38,047 bases of DNA from Candidatus Rokuibacteriota bacterium (GTDB lineage: Bacteria; Methylomirabilota; Methylomirabilia; Rokubacteriales; CSP1-6). Under the pieces are notes generated by a model. That model was not told the origin of the DNA, did no database searches, and saw only the letters and a list, made by a program, of their open reading frames with translations. The translations under genes and the position numbers were made by a program. The stretch is taken from the NCBI GenBank assembly GCA_003220495.1, contig QHSP01000102.1, forward strand, positions 1 through 38,047, read 5' to 3'. Shown here one piece after another: positions 21,581-30,048 of the stretch (within the stretch, counting starts at the first letter, position 1; the number at the start of each line of letters is the position of its first letter).

Positions 21581-22828
21581 ATGGCCCGGCCGCGCGAAGG
21601 CAACGGAACCCTGCGGTGCTCGTTCTGCGGCAAGAGCCAGAACGACGTCCGCAAGCTGATCGCCGGGCCGACCGTCTACATCTGCGACGAGTGCATCGAG
21701 CTCTGCAACGACATCATCGCGGAGGAGTGGGAAGAGGAGAAGTCGCGCGAGCTCCGCAGCCTCCCGAAGCCCTCCGAGATCAAGACCGTCCTCGATCAGT
21801 ACGTCGTCGGCCAGGAGCGCGCCAAGAAGGTCCTGGCCGTCGCGGTCCACAATCACTACAAGCGCATCGAGTCGGGCAGCGAGGCGGGCGACGTCGAGCT
21901 GCAGAAGTCGAACATCCTGATGATCGGCCCGACCGGCTCGGGCAAGACGTTGCTCGCCCAGACGCTCGCAAAGATGCTCCGGGTGCCGTTCACGATCGCC
22001 GACGCGACGACTCTGACCGAGGCGGGATACGTAGGAGAAGATGTCGAAAACATTATTCTGCGACTCCTGCAGGCGGCTGACTATGACGTGGAACGGGCTG
22101 AGAGAGGCATCGTTTATATAGACGAGATCGATAAGATCGCCCGGAAGTCCGAAAATCCGTCGATCACGCGCGACGTCTCTGGCGAGGGCGTGCAGCAGGC
22201 GCTCCTGAAGATCCTCGAGGGGACCGTCGCCAACGTGCCGCCCCAGGGCGGACGCAAGCACCCGCATCAGGAGTTCATCCAGGTCGATACCTCCAACGTG
22301 CTCTTCCTGTGTGGCGGCGCCTTCGTCGGACTCGACAAGATCATCGAGAGCCGCGTCGGGCGGTCGGGCATGGGCTTCGGCGCCGAGATCAAGAGCCGCG
22401 ACGAGCGTCGGATCGGCGATCTCCTGGCGATGATCCAGCCGGAGGACCTCTTGAAGTACGGCCTGATCCCCGAGTTCGTGGGCCGGCTGCCGGTGATCGC
22501 GACCCTGCACGACCTCGACGATCAGGCGCTGGTGCGCATCCTGCGCGAGCCGAAGAACGCGATCATCAAGCAGTACCAGAAATATTTCGACCTCGAGAAG
22601 GTGCGGCTCAAGTTCACCGACGACGCGGTGGCGGCGATCGCCCGCGAGGCGCTCAAGCGCGGCACCGGGGCGCGCGGGCTGCGCGCGATCCTGGAAGAGG
22701 TCATGCTCGAGATCATGTATGACCTGCCCTCCATCCAGGGCCTGAAGGAATGCATCATCACCCGCGAGGTGATCCTGAACCGCGAAAGGCCGATGCTGGT
22801 CTCCGAAGCGAAAGAACAGACGGCCTGA
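21581..22828 (+). CDS. clpX: ATP-dependent Clp protease ATP-binding subunit ClpX
   Basis: 415 residues. N-terminal C4 zinc-binding domain: Cys13, Cys16, Cys35, Cys38 ([10 protein letters not shown] ... ICDECIELC). AAA+ domain with Walker A GPTGSGKT (about 115-122), Walker B VYIDEIDK (about 178-185), the [16 protein letters not shown]-type sensor region (here [16 protein letters not shown]), pore/RKH-type elements, and the C-terminal IGF-loop region for ClpP docking. It unfolds tagged substrates and feeds ClpP. The stretch 22020-22165 uses many A/T-ending codons, unlike the rest of the gene (see findings). Its stop overlaps the likely start of rsmI. Confidence 0.97.
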   Translation: MARPREGNGTLRCSFCGKSQNDVRKLIAGPTVYICDECIELCNDIIAEEWEEEKSRELRSLPKPSEIKTVLDQYVVGQERAKKVLAVAVHNHYKRIESGSEAGDVELQKSNILMIGPTGSGKTLLAQTLAKMLRVPFTIADATTLTEAGYVGEDVENIILRLLQAADYDVERAERGIVYIDEIDKIARKSENPSITRDVSGEGVQQALLKILEGTVANVPPQGGRKHPHQEFIQVDTSNVLFLCGGAFVGLDKIIESRVGRSGMGFGAEIKSRDERRIGDLLAMIQPEDLLKYGLIPEFVGRLPVIATLHDLDDQALVRILREPKNAIIKQYQKYFDLEKVRLKFTDDAVAAIAREALKRGTGARGLRAILEEVMLEIMYDLPSIQGLKECIITREVILNRERPMLVSEAKEQTA

Positions 22829-23499
22829 GCGGCATCCTCTTTGTAGTCGCGACTCCGATCGGCAATCTCGAGGACATCACCCTGCGCGCGCTCCGCGTCC
22901 TGCGCGAGGTCGACCTGGTCGCCTGCGAGGACACGCGGCGGACGCGAGCCCTCCTGACGCACTTCGACATCCACAAGCCGACCGTGAGCTACTACGAGCA
23001 GAACAAGCTCGCGCGGGGTCCGCAGCTCCTGCGCGACCTGGCCGCCGGGCGCTCGATCGCGCTCGTGACCGACGCGGGTACCCCGGGAATCTCCGACCCG
23101 GGCATCCTCCTGGTTCGCGAGGCCCGGGCCCAGGGCGTCGCGATCGTCCCCGTCCCGGGCGCCTGCGCGATCGTCACGGCGCTCTCGGCGTCGGGGCTCC
23201 CGGCGGACGGGTTCGTGTTCGACGGGTTCTTGCCGGTCAAGCCCGGCAAGCGGCTCAACCGTCTCAAGGCGCTGCGGGAGATGGGCACCACGGTCGTCCT
23301 CTACGAGTCGCCTCATCGGATCGTGGCCGCCGTGACCGCGATCGGCGAGGTCTTCGGCGAGGTCGAGCTGGTGCTCGCCCGCGAGCTCACCAAGCAGTAC
23401 GAGGAGATCGTGGCCGCGACGCCGGCGGTGCACCTGGGGCGGCTGGCTGCCGCCACGCCGCGCGGCGAGTTCACCCTGCTGATCCCGGCCGGCGGCTGA
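22825..23499 (+). CDS. rsmI: 16S rRNA (cytidine1402-2'-O)-methyltransferase, probable CTG start
   Basis: The family opens with '[16 protein letters not shown]', seen here as [20 protein letters not shown], immediately after a CTG (22825) that overlaps the clpX stop as CTGA. The only conventional start in frame is ATG 22750, which would add 25 residues ([15 protein letters not shown]...) lying over the end of clpX and with no family resemblance, so CTG is preferred. SAM-binding tetrapyrrole-methylase fold: [73 protein letters not shown]. It methylates C1402 in the ribosomal decoding centre. 224 residues, at the short end of the family; the usual C-terminal helices are reduced. Confidence 0.92.
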   Translation: MSGILFVVATPIGNLEDITLRALRVLREVDLVACEDTRRTRALLTHFDIHKPTVSYYEQNKLARGPQLLRDLAAGRSIALVTDAGTPGISDPGILLVREARAQGVAIVPVPGACAIVTALSASGLPADGFVFDGFLPVKPGKRLNRLKALREMGTTVVLYESPHRIVAAVTAIGEVFGEVELVLARELTKQYEEIVAATPAVHLGRLAAATPRGEFTLLIPAGG

Positions 23500-23525
23500 C
23501 GGAATGTCGCCGGCGCGGGGGCGTG

Positions 23526-23531
23526 TATACT
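23526..23531 (+). promoter_or_regulatory. -10-like TATACT before thiD
   Basis: TATACT ends ten bases before the thiD ATG, in the only non-coding gap (42 bases) of the housekeeping run. No ribosome-binding site lies between it and the ATG, so a near-leaderless thiD transcript is possible. Confidence 0.35.
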
Positions 23532-23541
23532 TCGGACGTCT

Positions 23542-24330
23542 ATGGGCGTACCCAAAGCGCTGACGATCGCCGGCTCGGATTCCGGCGGCGGCGCGGGCAT
23601 TCAGGCGGATCTCAAGACCTTCTCGGCATTCCGCGTGTTCGGGATGAGCGTGATCACCGCCGTGACCGCTCAGAACTCACTCGGCGTCCAGGGTGTCTTC
23701 AACCTGCCGCCCGAGTTCGTGGGCCGCCAGATCGATTCCGTGCTCTCGGACTTCGGCGCCGACGCGATCAAGATCGGCATGCTCGCGACGGCGCCCATCA
23801 TCGCCGTCGTCGCGGAGCGGCTGCGCGCGCACGCGCCTGAGAAGGTCGTGCTCGATCCGGTGATGATCGCCAAGTCGGGCGACGCGCTCCTGCAGCCCGA
23901 GGCGCGGACGGCGCTGGTCAAGGAGCTCTTGCCGCTCGCCTCCGTGGTCACCCCGAACCTCCACGAAGCGGAGGCGCTGGCGGGGATGCCGGTGGCGACC
24001 GAGCGCGACATGGAAGAGGCCGCCCGGCGAATCCTGGCGCTCGGCCCTCGCACCGTGCTGGTGAAGGGCGGGCACCTCCGGGATTCGGCCACCGACATCC
24101 TCTGGAATGGGCGCGACTTCGCCCGTTTCCCGGCGCCGCGCCTGCCCTCGAACTCGACCCACGGGACGGGCTGCACGCTCTCGTCGGCGATCGCGGCGGG
24201 CCTGGCCCGCGGCCACGCGCTGAAGGACGCGGTCAGCGAGGCGAAGGCGTACGTGACCGCGGCGATCCGTGAGGGCTTCCAGGCCGGCGGCGGCGTGGGC
24301 GCGCTCCGGCACTTCGTCACGAGCTGGTAG
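23542..24330 (+). CDS. thiD: Hydroxymethylpyrimidine / phosphomethylpyrimidine kinase
   Basis: 262 residues, ribokinase fold. N-terminus MGVPKALTIAGSDSGGGAGI (pyrimidine-binding), then IQADLKTFSAFRVFGMSVIT and AVTAQNSLGVQGV, AIKIGMLATA, VLDPVMIAKSGDALL, TPNLHEAEALAG, VLVKGGHL. The anion-hole/catalytic motif is STHGTGCTLSSAIAAGLARG, with the base in GTGC. ThiD phosphorylates HMP and HMP-P in thiamine synthesis or salvage. No other thi genes are nearby, which is common in bacteria with scattered thi loci. Only the ThiD domain is present, with no ThiE or ThiN fusion. tatC follows after two bases. Confidence 0.96.
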   Translation: MGVPKALTIAGSDSGGGAGIQADLKTFSAFRVFGMSVITAVTAQNSLGVQGVFNLPPEFVGRQIDSVLSDFGADAIKIGMLATAPIIAVVAERLRAHAPEKVVLDPVMIAKSGDALLQPEARTALVKELLPLASVVTPNLHEAEALAGMPVATERDMEEAARRILALGPRTVLVKGGHLRDSATDILWNGRDFARFPAPRLPSNSTHGTGCTLSSAIAAGLARGHALKDAVSEAKAYVTAAIREGFQAGGGVGALRHFVTSW

Positions 24331-24332
24331 GC

Positions 24333-25094
24333 ATGGTGCGATCCGTCGAAGACGCGAAGATGTCCTTCATGGAGCACCTGGGCGAGCTGCGCACCCGGAT
24401 CGTCCGGGCGCTCATCGCCCTCTTGGTCGGGACGGTGATCGTGCTGCCGTTCAGCCAGTACATCGTCGATTGGCTGGCCCGGCCGGTGACCAAGCTCAAC
24501 TACACGCTGGTCTTCACGGCGCCGGCCGAGGCGTTCTGGGTGCAGATGAAGGTCGGGCTCATCGTGGGGATCTTCCTCATGGCGCCCGCGATCCTCTGGC
24601 AGGTCTGGGCCTTCATCGCGCCGGGGCTTCACGCTCAGGAGAAGAAGTACGCGCTGCCCTTCGTGATCATCGGCTCGCTGCTCTTCATCGGCGGCGGCGC
24701 CTTCTCGCTGTTCGTGGTGACGCCGTACGCGATCCAGTTCCTGCTGAGCTATGCGCGTCCGGGGCTCCAGCCGATGATCACGCTGCAGAACCACGTCGAC
24801 TTCCTGCTGAAGTTCACGCTGGCCTTTGGCGCCGTCTTCGAGCTGCCGCTAGCCCTCACGATCCTGGCGCGTGTGGGCGTCGTCAACTCCAAGATGCTCG
24901 CGCGCAATCGGAAGTACGCGATCCTCGGCGCCTTCATCGCCGGCGCGGTGCTGACGCCCACGCCCGACGCGTTCAACCAGACCCTGATGGCCGGCCCGCT
25001 GATCCTCCTCTACGAAGTCGGGATCATCTGCGCGCGCATCTTCGGGCGGAAGCCCGCGACCGCGCCCGAACCCGCGCCCGTCGAATCGGCCTAG
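24333..25094 (+). CDS. tatC: Sec-independent protein translocase TatC
   Basis: 253 residues, six membrane helices. The N-terminal signature SFMEHLGELRTRIVRALIAL includes the Glu and Arg that contact the twin-arginine signal. Then TAPAEAFWVQMKVGLIVGIF (first periplasmic loop and TM2), PAILWQVWAFIAPGLHAQEK, FSLFVVTPYAIQFL and FGAVFELPLALTILARVGVV, ending after LLYEVGIICARIFGRK with an Ala/Pro/Glu tail. TatC recognises folded proteins with twin-arginine signals and recruits TatA. No tatA/B gene is in the window. It abuts the helicase gene (TAG-ATG). Confidence 0.96.
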   Translation: MVRSVEDAKMSFMEHLGELRTRIVRALIALLVGTVIVLPFSQYIVDWLARPVTKLNYTLVFTAPAEAFWVQMKVGLIVGIFLMAPAILWQVWAFIAPGLHAQEKKYALPFVIIGSLLFIGGGAFSLFVVTPYAIQFLLSYARPGLQPMITLQNHVDFLLKFTLAFGAVFELPLALTILARVGVVNSKMLARNRKYAILGAFIAGAVLTPTPDAFNQTLMAGPLILLYEVGIICARIFGRKPATAPEPAPVESA

Positions 25095-26525
25095 ATGGAT
25101 TTCCTCTCCCTCGACCTTCCCGAGCCCGTCCTGCAGGGAATTCGCGAGGCGGGCTTCGTGACCGCCACGCCGATCCAGGAAGCGGCCCTGCCGCTGGCGC
25201 TCCGCGGCAAGGACGTGGCCGGCCAGTCGCAAACCGGGACCGGCAAGACTGCCGCGTTCCTCATCGCCGCGTTCACGAAGATGCTGCGCACGCCGGCGCC
25301 GTCGGCGCCCCCGGGCGCGGGCGCGCCGCGCATGCTTGTCATCGCGCCCACGCGCGAGCTGGTCGTGCAGATCGAGTCGGACGCGCGGCAGCTTGGACGG
25401 TTCACGCCGTTCCGGACCCTGGCGGTCTACGGCGGCATCGACTACAACAAGCAGCGCGAGACGCTCGCGGCGGGCTGCGATCTCCTCGTCGGCACGCCGG
25501 GCCGGCTGATCGACTACCTGAAGCAGCACGTGTGGACCCCGCGCCGGGTCGAGATCCTGGTCATCGACGAGGCCGACCGGATGTTCGACATGGGGTTCAT
25601 CGCCGACCTGCGCTTCATTCTCCGTCGGCTGCCGCCGCCGGAGCGGCGCCAGTCGTATCTCTTCTCCGCGACGCTCTCGTTCCGGGTGCTCGAGCTCACC
25701 TGGGAGTTCATGAACAACCCCTCGCAGATCACGATCATGCCGCAGCAGAAGACGGCCGAGCGCGTCGAGCAGTCATTGTTCCACGTCGGTCGCGAGGAGA
25801 AGTTTCCGCTGCTGCTGGGCCTCCTGCGGCGCGAGGGCGGCGATCGTATCCTGATCTTCTCGAACACGCGCGAGGAAGCGCGGCGCCTCGAGGACCGGCT
25901 GACGCGCAACGCCTGGGAGACGCGCGCGCTGACCGGCGACGTCGACCAGAAGCGGCGGCTCAAGATCCTCAACGACTTCAAGGAAGGCCGGCTGCCCATC
26001 CTGGTGGCGACGGACGTCGCCTCGCGCGGGCTGCACATCGAGGCGGTGAGCCACGTCGTCAACTGGGATTTGCCGCAGGACGCCGAGGACTACGTGCACC
26101 GCATCGGCCGCACGGCGCGCGCCGGGGCGGGCGGCAAAGCGATCAGCCTCGTCGACGAGTCGAGCGCCCTGGCCCTCGAGGCGATCGAGAAGTTCATCGG
26201 ACAGAAGATCGCGGTCGAGTGGGCCGACGACGACCTCTTCCTGCAGGAGATCAAGCCGACGGCGGACGAACGCCGACGCTATGCCGAGGAACGCCGCGCG
26301 CGCCTCGCGGCCCGCGACCGTTTCGGCGACCGCGACCGCGGCCGCCGCGGAGGGGGCGGACGTCCGCACGGTCGACCGCAGAGCGAGCCGCCACACGCGG
26401 CCCGGCCTCCTGCGCCCTCGCCTCCGCCGCCGCCGTCGGGTGATGGCGCCGGCCAGCGCCGTCGTCACCGGCGCGGGCGCCGAGGCGGCGGACCGCGCCC
26501 GGAAGGATCGCCGCCCCCGGCCTAG
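25095..26525 (+). CDS. DEAD-box ATP-dependent RNA helicase (RhlB/RhlE-like)
   Basis: 476 residues starting on the base after the tatC stop. Motifs in order: Q motif TATPIQEAALP, I SQTGTGKT, Ia APTRELV, Ib GTPGRLID, II DEAD (VIDEADRMFDMGF), III SAT, IV ILIFSNTREEA, V VATDVASRGLHI, VI HRIGRTARAG. The C-terminal 100 residues are an Arg/Gly/Pro-rich tail (RGRRGGGGRPHGRP, then PPAPSPPPPPSGDGAG), probably disordered and RNA-binding. DEAD-box proteins unwind short RNA duplexes in ribosome assembly or mRNA decay; WEFMNNPSQITI and the VEWADDDLFLQEIK region resemble RhlB/RhlE. It ends the plus-strand run and converges on the SIS gene with a 42-base gap. Confidence 0.95.
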   Translation: MDFLSLDLPEPVLQGIREAGFVTATPIQEAALPLALRGKDVAGQSQTGTGKTAAFLIAAFTKMLRTPAPSAPPGAGAPRMLVIAPTRELVVQIESDARQLGRFTPFRTLAVYGGIDYNKQRETLAAGCDLLVGTPGRLIDYLKQHVWTPRRVEILVIDEADRMFDMGFIADLRFILRRLPPPERRQSYLFSATLSFRVLELTWEFMNNPSQITIMPQQKTAERVEQSLFHVGREEKFPLLLGLLRREGGDRILIFSNTREEARRLEDRLTRNAWETRALTGDVDQKRRLKILNDFKEGRLPILVATDVASRGLHIEAVSHVVNWDLPQDAEDYVHRIGRTARAGAGGKAISLVDESSALALEAIEKFIGQKIAVEWADDDLFLQEIKPTADERRRYAEERRARLAARDRFGDRDRGRRGGGGRPHGRPQSEPPHAARPPAPSPPPPPSGDGAGQRRRHRRGRRGGGPRPEGSPPPA

Positions 26526-26567
26526 TCGGGCTGACGGCGCCGCTCACCCATCGGCCGCCAGGCTGAG

Positions 26568-27650
26568 CTAGAGCGACAGCGCAGAGCGGCCGCGACCGTA
26601 CGCGGGATCGTCGCTGCGCGTCAGGTCCGGGTTCACGCCGCGGTGAACGGCGGCGTGGTAGATGAAGAGCTGGAGCGGCACGATCGTGAGGATCGGCGAG
26701 AGCAGCTCGTCGATCTCGGGCAGCGCGATCGTCTCCGACGCGAGCGCGGCGATCTCGCGGTCGTCCTCGGGCGCGAGCGCGACCACCGGCGTCCCGATTT
26801 CCTTGGCGACCTTCGCCGCCGCCACACATCGCTCGTGAGACGGTCCGGGCGGCGCGATCAGGAACACGACGTCCTCGCGCTCGAGCGCCGCCCACGCGCC
26901 GTGCAGGAACTGCTCGCAGTTGAAGCCGACCGCCTGCGCGTGGCCGGCTTCGCTCATCTTCAGCGCCGCCTCCCACGCCGTCGCCGTGTTCGGCCCGCCG
27001 CCCACGAACCAGTAGCAACGGCGATCGCCGTAGCGCGCGGCCAGGTCCTCCCACGACTCCTGCCCGAGGAGGAAGGCGAGCATGTCGGGAATGCCATCGA
27101 TGGCTCGGCCGACGTCAGCCTTGCCGCCGGCAGCGGCGGCGAGCTTCGCGAGAATCGCCAGCGCCGCGGTGTAGCTCACCGTGTGGGCCCCCGAGCTTTC
27201 CTGGTCTACGGTGCGGAGCGTCCAGTCCGCTTCCGCCGGGGCCTCCGGGCCCTTGCCGGTGATCACGACGCCCGAGCCGCCGCTCGCCTTCACGCGCGCG
27301 AGCGCCTCGCGCGAGTAGCGCCGGGTCCCGCCGTGGCTCAGCACGATGGCGCCGACGCCCTCGAGTGATTCTGGCCAGTAGCTCGCGAGCTCGAAGGCGT
27401 GGAAGGCCCGCGCCTTGAGACCGAGCCCGCCTAGACGCGCGAGGAGCAGCTCGCCCACGAGCGCCGCGTGCCACGAGGTGCCCACACCGGTGACGAGCAC
27501 GTGGTCGAGCCCGCGCAGCCGCAGCGCCGCCGCCTCGATCGCATCGCCCTGCCCGCGGGCGACGAGCCTGAGCGCGCCGGGCTGGGCGTAGATCGCGTCG
27601 TGCATGTGGTACGGGTGGCCGGTGCGCGGCGCCGGCTGGCTCTCGGTCAC
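26568..27650 (-). CDS. Double-SIS-domain sugar isomerase/deaminase-like protein (GlmS C-terminal type)
   Basis: 360 residues from GTG 27650, with GGAGAG six bases upstream. Two SIS domains. SIS1 about 45-160: VLVTGVGTSWHAALVGELLL, IVLSHGGTRRYSREALARVK and ESSGAHTVSYTAALAIL. SIS2 about 200-345: CYWFVGGGPNTATAWEAALK, EAGHAQAVGFNCEQFLHGAW, VFLIAPPGPSHERC, VVALAPEDDREI. This is the isomerase half of glucosamine-6-phosphate synthase or AgaS/FrlB-type enzymes, without the glutaminase domain. E-x-F-L-H-G matches the GlmS 'E..HG' active-site segment. Substrate unknown; an amino- or phospho-sugar is likely. Last gene of the MFS-[2Fe-2S]-ECH-SIS operon, 13 bases after the hydratase stop. Confidence 0.88.
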   Translation of the reverse strand: MTESQPAPRTGHPYHMHDAIYAQPGALRLVARGQGDAIEAAALRLRGLDHVLVTGVGTSWHAALVGELLLARLGGLGLKARAFHAFELASYWPESLEGVGAIVLSHGGTRRYSREALARVKASGGSGVVITGKGPEAPAEADWTLRTVDQESSGAHTVSYTAALAILAKLAAAAGGKADVGRAIDGIPDMLAFLLGQESWEDLAARYGDRRCYWFVGGGPNTATAWEAALKMSEAGHAQAVGFNCEQFLHGAWAALEREDVVFLIAPPGPSHERCVAAAKVAKEIGTPVVALAPEDDREIAALASETIALPEIDELLSPILTIVPLQLFIYHAAVHRGVNPDLTRSDDPAYGRGRSALSL

Positions 27651-27663
27651 GGGGCGCTCTCCG

Positions 27664-28461
27664 CTATTTCGCCGAGGGGAAGGCGGGCGTCCGCTTCTCG
27701 CGAATCGCCTTGACGCCCTCGCGCACGTCCGGATACGAGAACGACAGCATCTCGAGCGCGAGCGACTGGTCGAAGATCGGACCGGCCTGACGCAGCCAGT
27801 TGTTGAGCGCACGCTTGGTCCATCGGATCGAGATCTGACTGCCGCGCGCGAGCCGGTCGGCGACGTCGAGCGCCTTGGGCATCACCTGATCGGGCGGCGC
27901 GCACATGGTCACCAGCCCGATCCGCTCGGCCTCGCGCCCGTCGATGAAGTCGGCCGTGAGCAGATAGTATTTCGCCTTCGCCATTCCGCAGAGCAACGGC
28001 CAGAGAATCGCCGCGTGATCGCCCGCGGCGACGCCGAGTCGCGTGTGGCCGTCGGTGAAGCGCGCCGTCTCCGAGATGATGGACACGTCGGCCATGAGCG
28101 CGACGACGAGCCCGGCTCCCACCGCGACGCCGTTGATCGCCGAGACCACCGGCTTGTCCAGATTGATCATGTTGTAGACGAGGTCGGACGCCTCGCGCAT
28201 CGTCCGCGTGAGCGCATCGGGATTGCCCGCCATGTCCTCGACCAGCGAGAGGTCACCGCCCGCCGAGAACGCCTTCCCGGCGCCCGTGACGACAACCACG
28301 CGCGTCTTCGGGTCTCCGTCCACCACGGGCCAGATCTGGGTGAACTCCCAGTGCAGGCGCGCGTTGGCCGCGTTCAGCACCTCCGGCCGGTTGATGGTGA
28401 CGAGGAGCACCCCGTTCGGCTTGGACTCGAACGTGAGGTGACGGAAGTCGGAGTAGTCCAT
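27664..28461 (-). CDS. Enoyl-CoA hydratase/isomerase family protein (A)
   Basis: 265 residues from ATG 28461 behind GAGGAG. Crotonase fold: TINRPEVLNAANARLHWEFT, VVVTGAGKAFSAGGDLSLVE (first oxyanion-hole segment), KPVVSAINGVAVGAGLVVAL (second), DVSIISETARFTDGHTRLGV and a C-terminal helix region with TKRALNNWLRQ. Crotonases hydrate or isomerise acyl-CoA esters. Of the two catalytic Glu positions of true hydratases, the first is occupied by Asp/His (TDGHTRLG), so the reaction is uncertain. The upstream gene encodes a [2Fe-2S] protein, the downstream one a double-SIS protein. Confidence 0.92.
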   Translation of the reverse strand: MDYSDFRHLTFESKPNGVLLVTINRPEVLNAANARLHWEFTQIWPVVDGDPKTRVVVVTGAGKAFSAGGDLSLVEDMAGNPDALTRTMREASDLVYNMINLDKPVVSAINGVAVGAGLVVALMADVSIISETARFTDGHTRLGVAAGDHAAILWPLLCGMAKAKYYLLTADFIDGREAERIGLVTMCAPPDQVMPKALDVADRLARGSQISIRWTKRALNNWLRQAGPIFDQSLALEMLSFSYPDVREGVKAIREKRTPAFPSAK

Positions 28462-28472
28462 GATGACGCTCC

Positions 28473-28832
28473 TCAGGCGAGCTCCGGACCGACGCCGCCG
28501 CCGGTCCACGAGAACGAATGCGCGGTCAGCGCCTCGGACATCGGCGCACCGGGCGCCTCGACGACGGTGCGGACGTACGCGAGCAGCCCTTCGAGCTGCT
28601 CGAGCGAGTTGATCCGCCGAAACCACAGCGGCCGGCCGTGGAGATATAGAAAGACCACGTTCGCCTCGCTGCACGGTCCGAGACACTCGGAGAACGCGAA
28701 GCGCACCTTTCCCTGGAGTCCGGCCGCGTCGAACACGCGGCGTGTCGCCGGTCTGGCGATGCGGGCGGCGCCGTTGTTGGTGTGGCCGCAGCAGCACCCG
28801 AAGCAGGCGAACATCAGTCCAGCATCAGCCAT
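28473..28832 (-). CDS. (2Fe-2S) ferredoxin-domain protein
   Basis: 119 residues. Thioredoxin-like [2Fe-2S] arrangement: an N-terminal cysteine cluster (CFGCCCGHT, residues 10-18), then RFAFSECLGPCSEANVVFLY with the second cysteine pair (CLGPC), followed by GRPLWFRRINS. The same layout occurs in small ferredoxins encoded near cobalt/cobalamin chelatase genes and in NuoE-like domains. Here no chelatase is adjacent. It probably passes electrons to or from a partner, or acts in metal handling. The start ATG 28832 lies eight bases inside the MFS gene; the hydratase follows 11 bases after the stop. Confidence 0.82.
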   Translation of the reverse strand: MADAGLMFACFGCCCGHTNNGAARIARPATRRVFDAAGLQGKVRFAFSECLGPCSEANVVFLYLHGRPLWFRRINSLEQLEGLLAYVRTVVEAPGAPMSEALTAHSFSWTGGGVGPELA

Positions 28833-30048
28833 GGACTGCCATGGTACCCGAGCTTCGGGCGCGCGCGAGCAGGAGTAGCGCCGTGACCGCCAGCGCCGCC
28901 GTCGAGAGCGCGGGCAGGAGCCCGGCGAGGCGCATGCCGAGGACGCCGGAGAGGAACGGGCCGAGGAAGATCCCGCCGTCCACGCAGACGCGATAGAGCC
29001 CGGTGCGCCACGCGATGCGCTCGGGCTCGGTGTCCCGCCGCAGCAGGGTCAGCGGCAGCATCCACCCCGACATCGAGAGGCCGAAGAGCGCGCAGCCGGC
29101 GGCGACCACGGGCAGCCCGCCGAAGCCGATCATGGCGTTCGCCGCCGCCATCAGCAGCAAGATGCCGGGCAGCACACGCCCCGCGCCCTGGCGGTCGGCG
29201 AGAATTCCGGTCGGGATCAGGGCCGCGATGTCGAAGATCTGCTGGACCATGAAGAGCCGCGCGACACCGGCGCGCTCGAGCCCGAACTCGCGGCTGCCGC
29301 GCAGCGGCACCACGAACTGCTCCATGGTCGAATAGGTGAGGGCCACGAGCCCGCCGGCCGCGAAGACGAGCACCACCAGCGACGGATCGCGAGCCGGGCG
29401 GGCTCGCGGATTCGCCGGCGCCGTGCTCGTCGCCTCGCGCGCGTACAGCGCCGGCGCCGTCGCGCGGTGTTGCGCCGGAAGCGCGGACAGGAGCCTGGGC
29501 GCCACGCCGACGGCGATGAGCTGCGGAGCGCACGCGACCAGGAACGCGGTGTTCCAGGTCAGATGCGACGGCAAGGTGCCGATGAGGGCGGCGCCGCCGA
29601 GCATCCCGATCATCGCCGAGAGCTCGTAGGCGGCGAGCGCCGACGCGAGATTCTTTCCCGCCTGGAAGCGAAGGATCGCCGTCAATCCGGCGACCATGCT
29701 GAGCGCCTGTCCGACTCCCATGAGCAGCCGGCCGAACACGATGATGGCAAAGCCGCCGCCCGCCGTGACGCAGAGACCGCCGGTCAGCAGCACCAGGGGA
29801 CCGATCCACAGCGCCCGGCGGAGGTTGCGGGTCAGGAACAACCCGAGAGGAATGTCGGCGACCATTCGCGCGAACCCGAAGGCGCCCGCCACGATCCCCA
29901 GCTGCCAGTCGGCGAGGGCCGCGCTTCGCGCGATGTCGGGCAGAACCGCGGGGAAGGCGCCGCTCGAAACGATGTTGGAGAAGGTCGTGAGGCAGAGCAG
30001 AGCGGTCAGGGACGTCACGAGGCCTTTTATGGTAAACCATTGCCCCAT
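28825..30048 (-). CDS. MFS transporter
   Basis: 407 residues, twelve hydrophobic helices. MFS landmarks: PAVLPDIARSAALADWQLGI, then FGFARMVADIPLGLFLTRNL (motif A region between TM2 and TM3), GRLLMGVGQALSMVAG (TM4/5) and LADRQGAGRVLPG in the second half (A-like motif between TM8 and TM9), ending in LLLLARARSSG. Substrate unknown. ATG 30048 shares its CATG with the divergent hydratase start. A GTG at 30018 preceded by AAAAGG would shorten it by ten residues and leave a normal promoter gap, so that start may be the real one. First gene of a four-gene operon. Confidence 0.88.
   Translation of the reverse strand: MGQWFTIKGLVTSLTALLCLTTFSNIVSSGAFPAVLPDIARSAALADWQLGIVAGAFGFARMVADIPLGLFLTRNLRRALWIGPLVLLTGGLCVTAGGGFAIIVFGRLLMGVGQALSMVAGLTAILRFQAGKNLASALAAYELSAMIGMLGGAALIGTLPSHLTWNTAFLVACAPQLIAVGVAPRLLSALPAQHRATAPALYAREATSTAPANPRARPARDPSLVVLVFAAGGLVALTYSTMEQFVVPLRGSREFGLERAGVARLFMVQQIFDIAALIPTGILADRQGAGRVLPGILLLMAAANAMIGFGGLPVVAAGCALFGLSMSGWMLPLTLLRRDTEPERIAWRTGLYRVCVDGGIFLGPFLSGVLGMRLAGLLPALSTAALAVTALLLLARARSSGTMAVHG

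Noticed and set aside
19741-21654. 637-codon minus-strand frame opposite tig and clpP
   Set aside because: Fully antisense to two well-supported genes; composition is typical of a reverse-strand shadow.
24269-26443. 724-codon plus-strand frame overlapping tatC and the helicase
   Set aside because: Arg/Gly/Ala-rich out-of-frame translation of two genes with complete motif sets.
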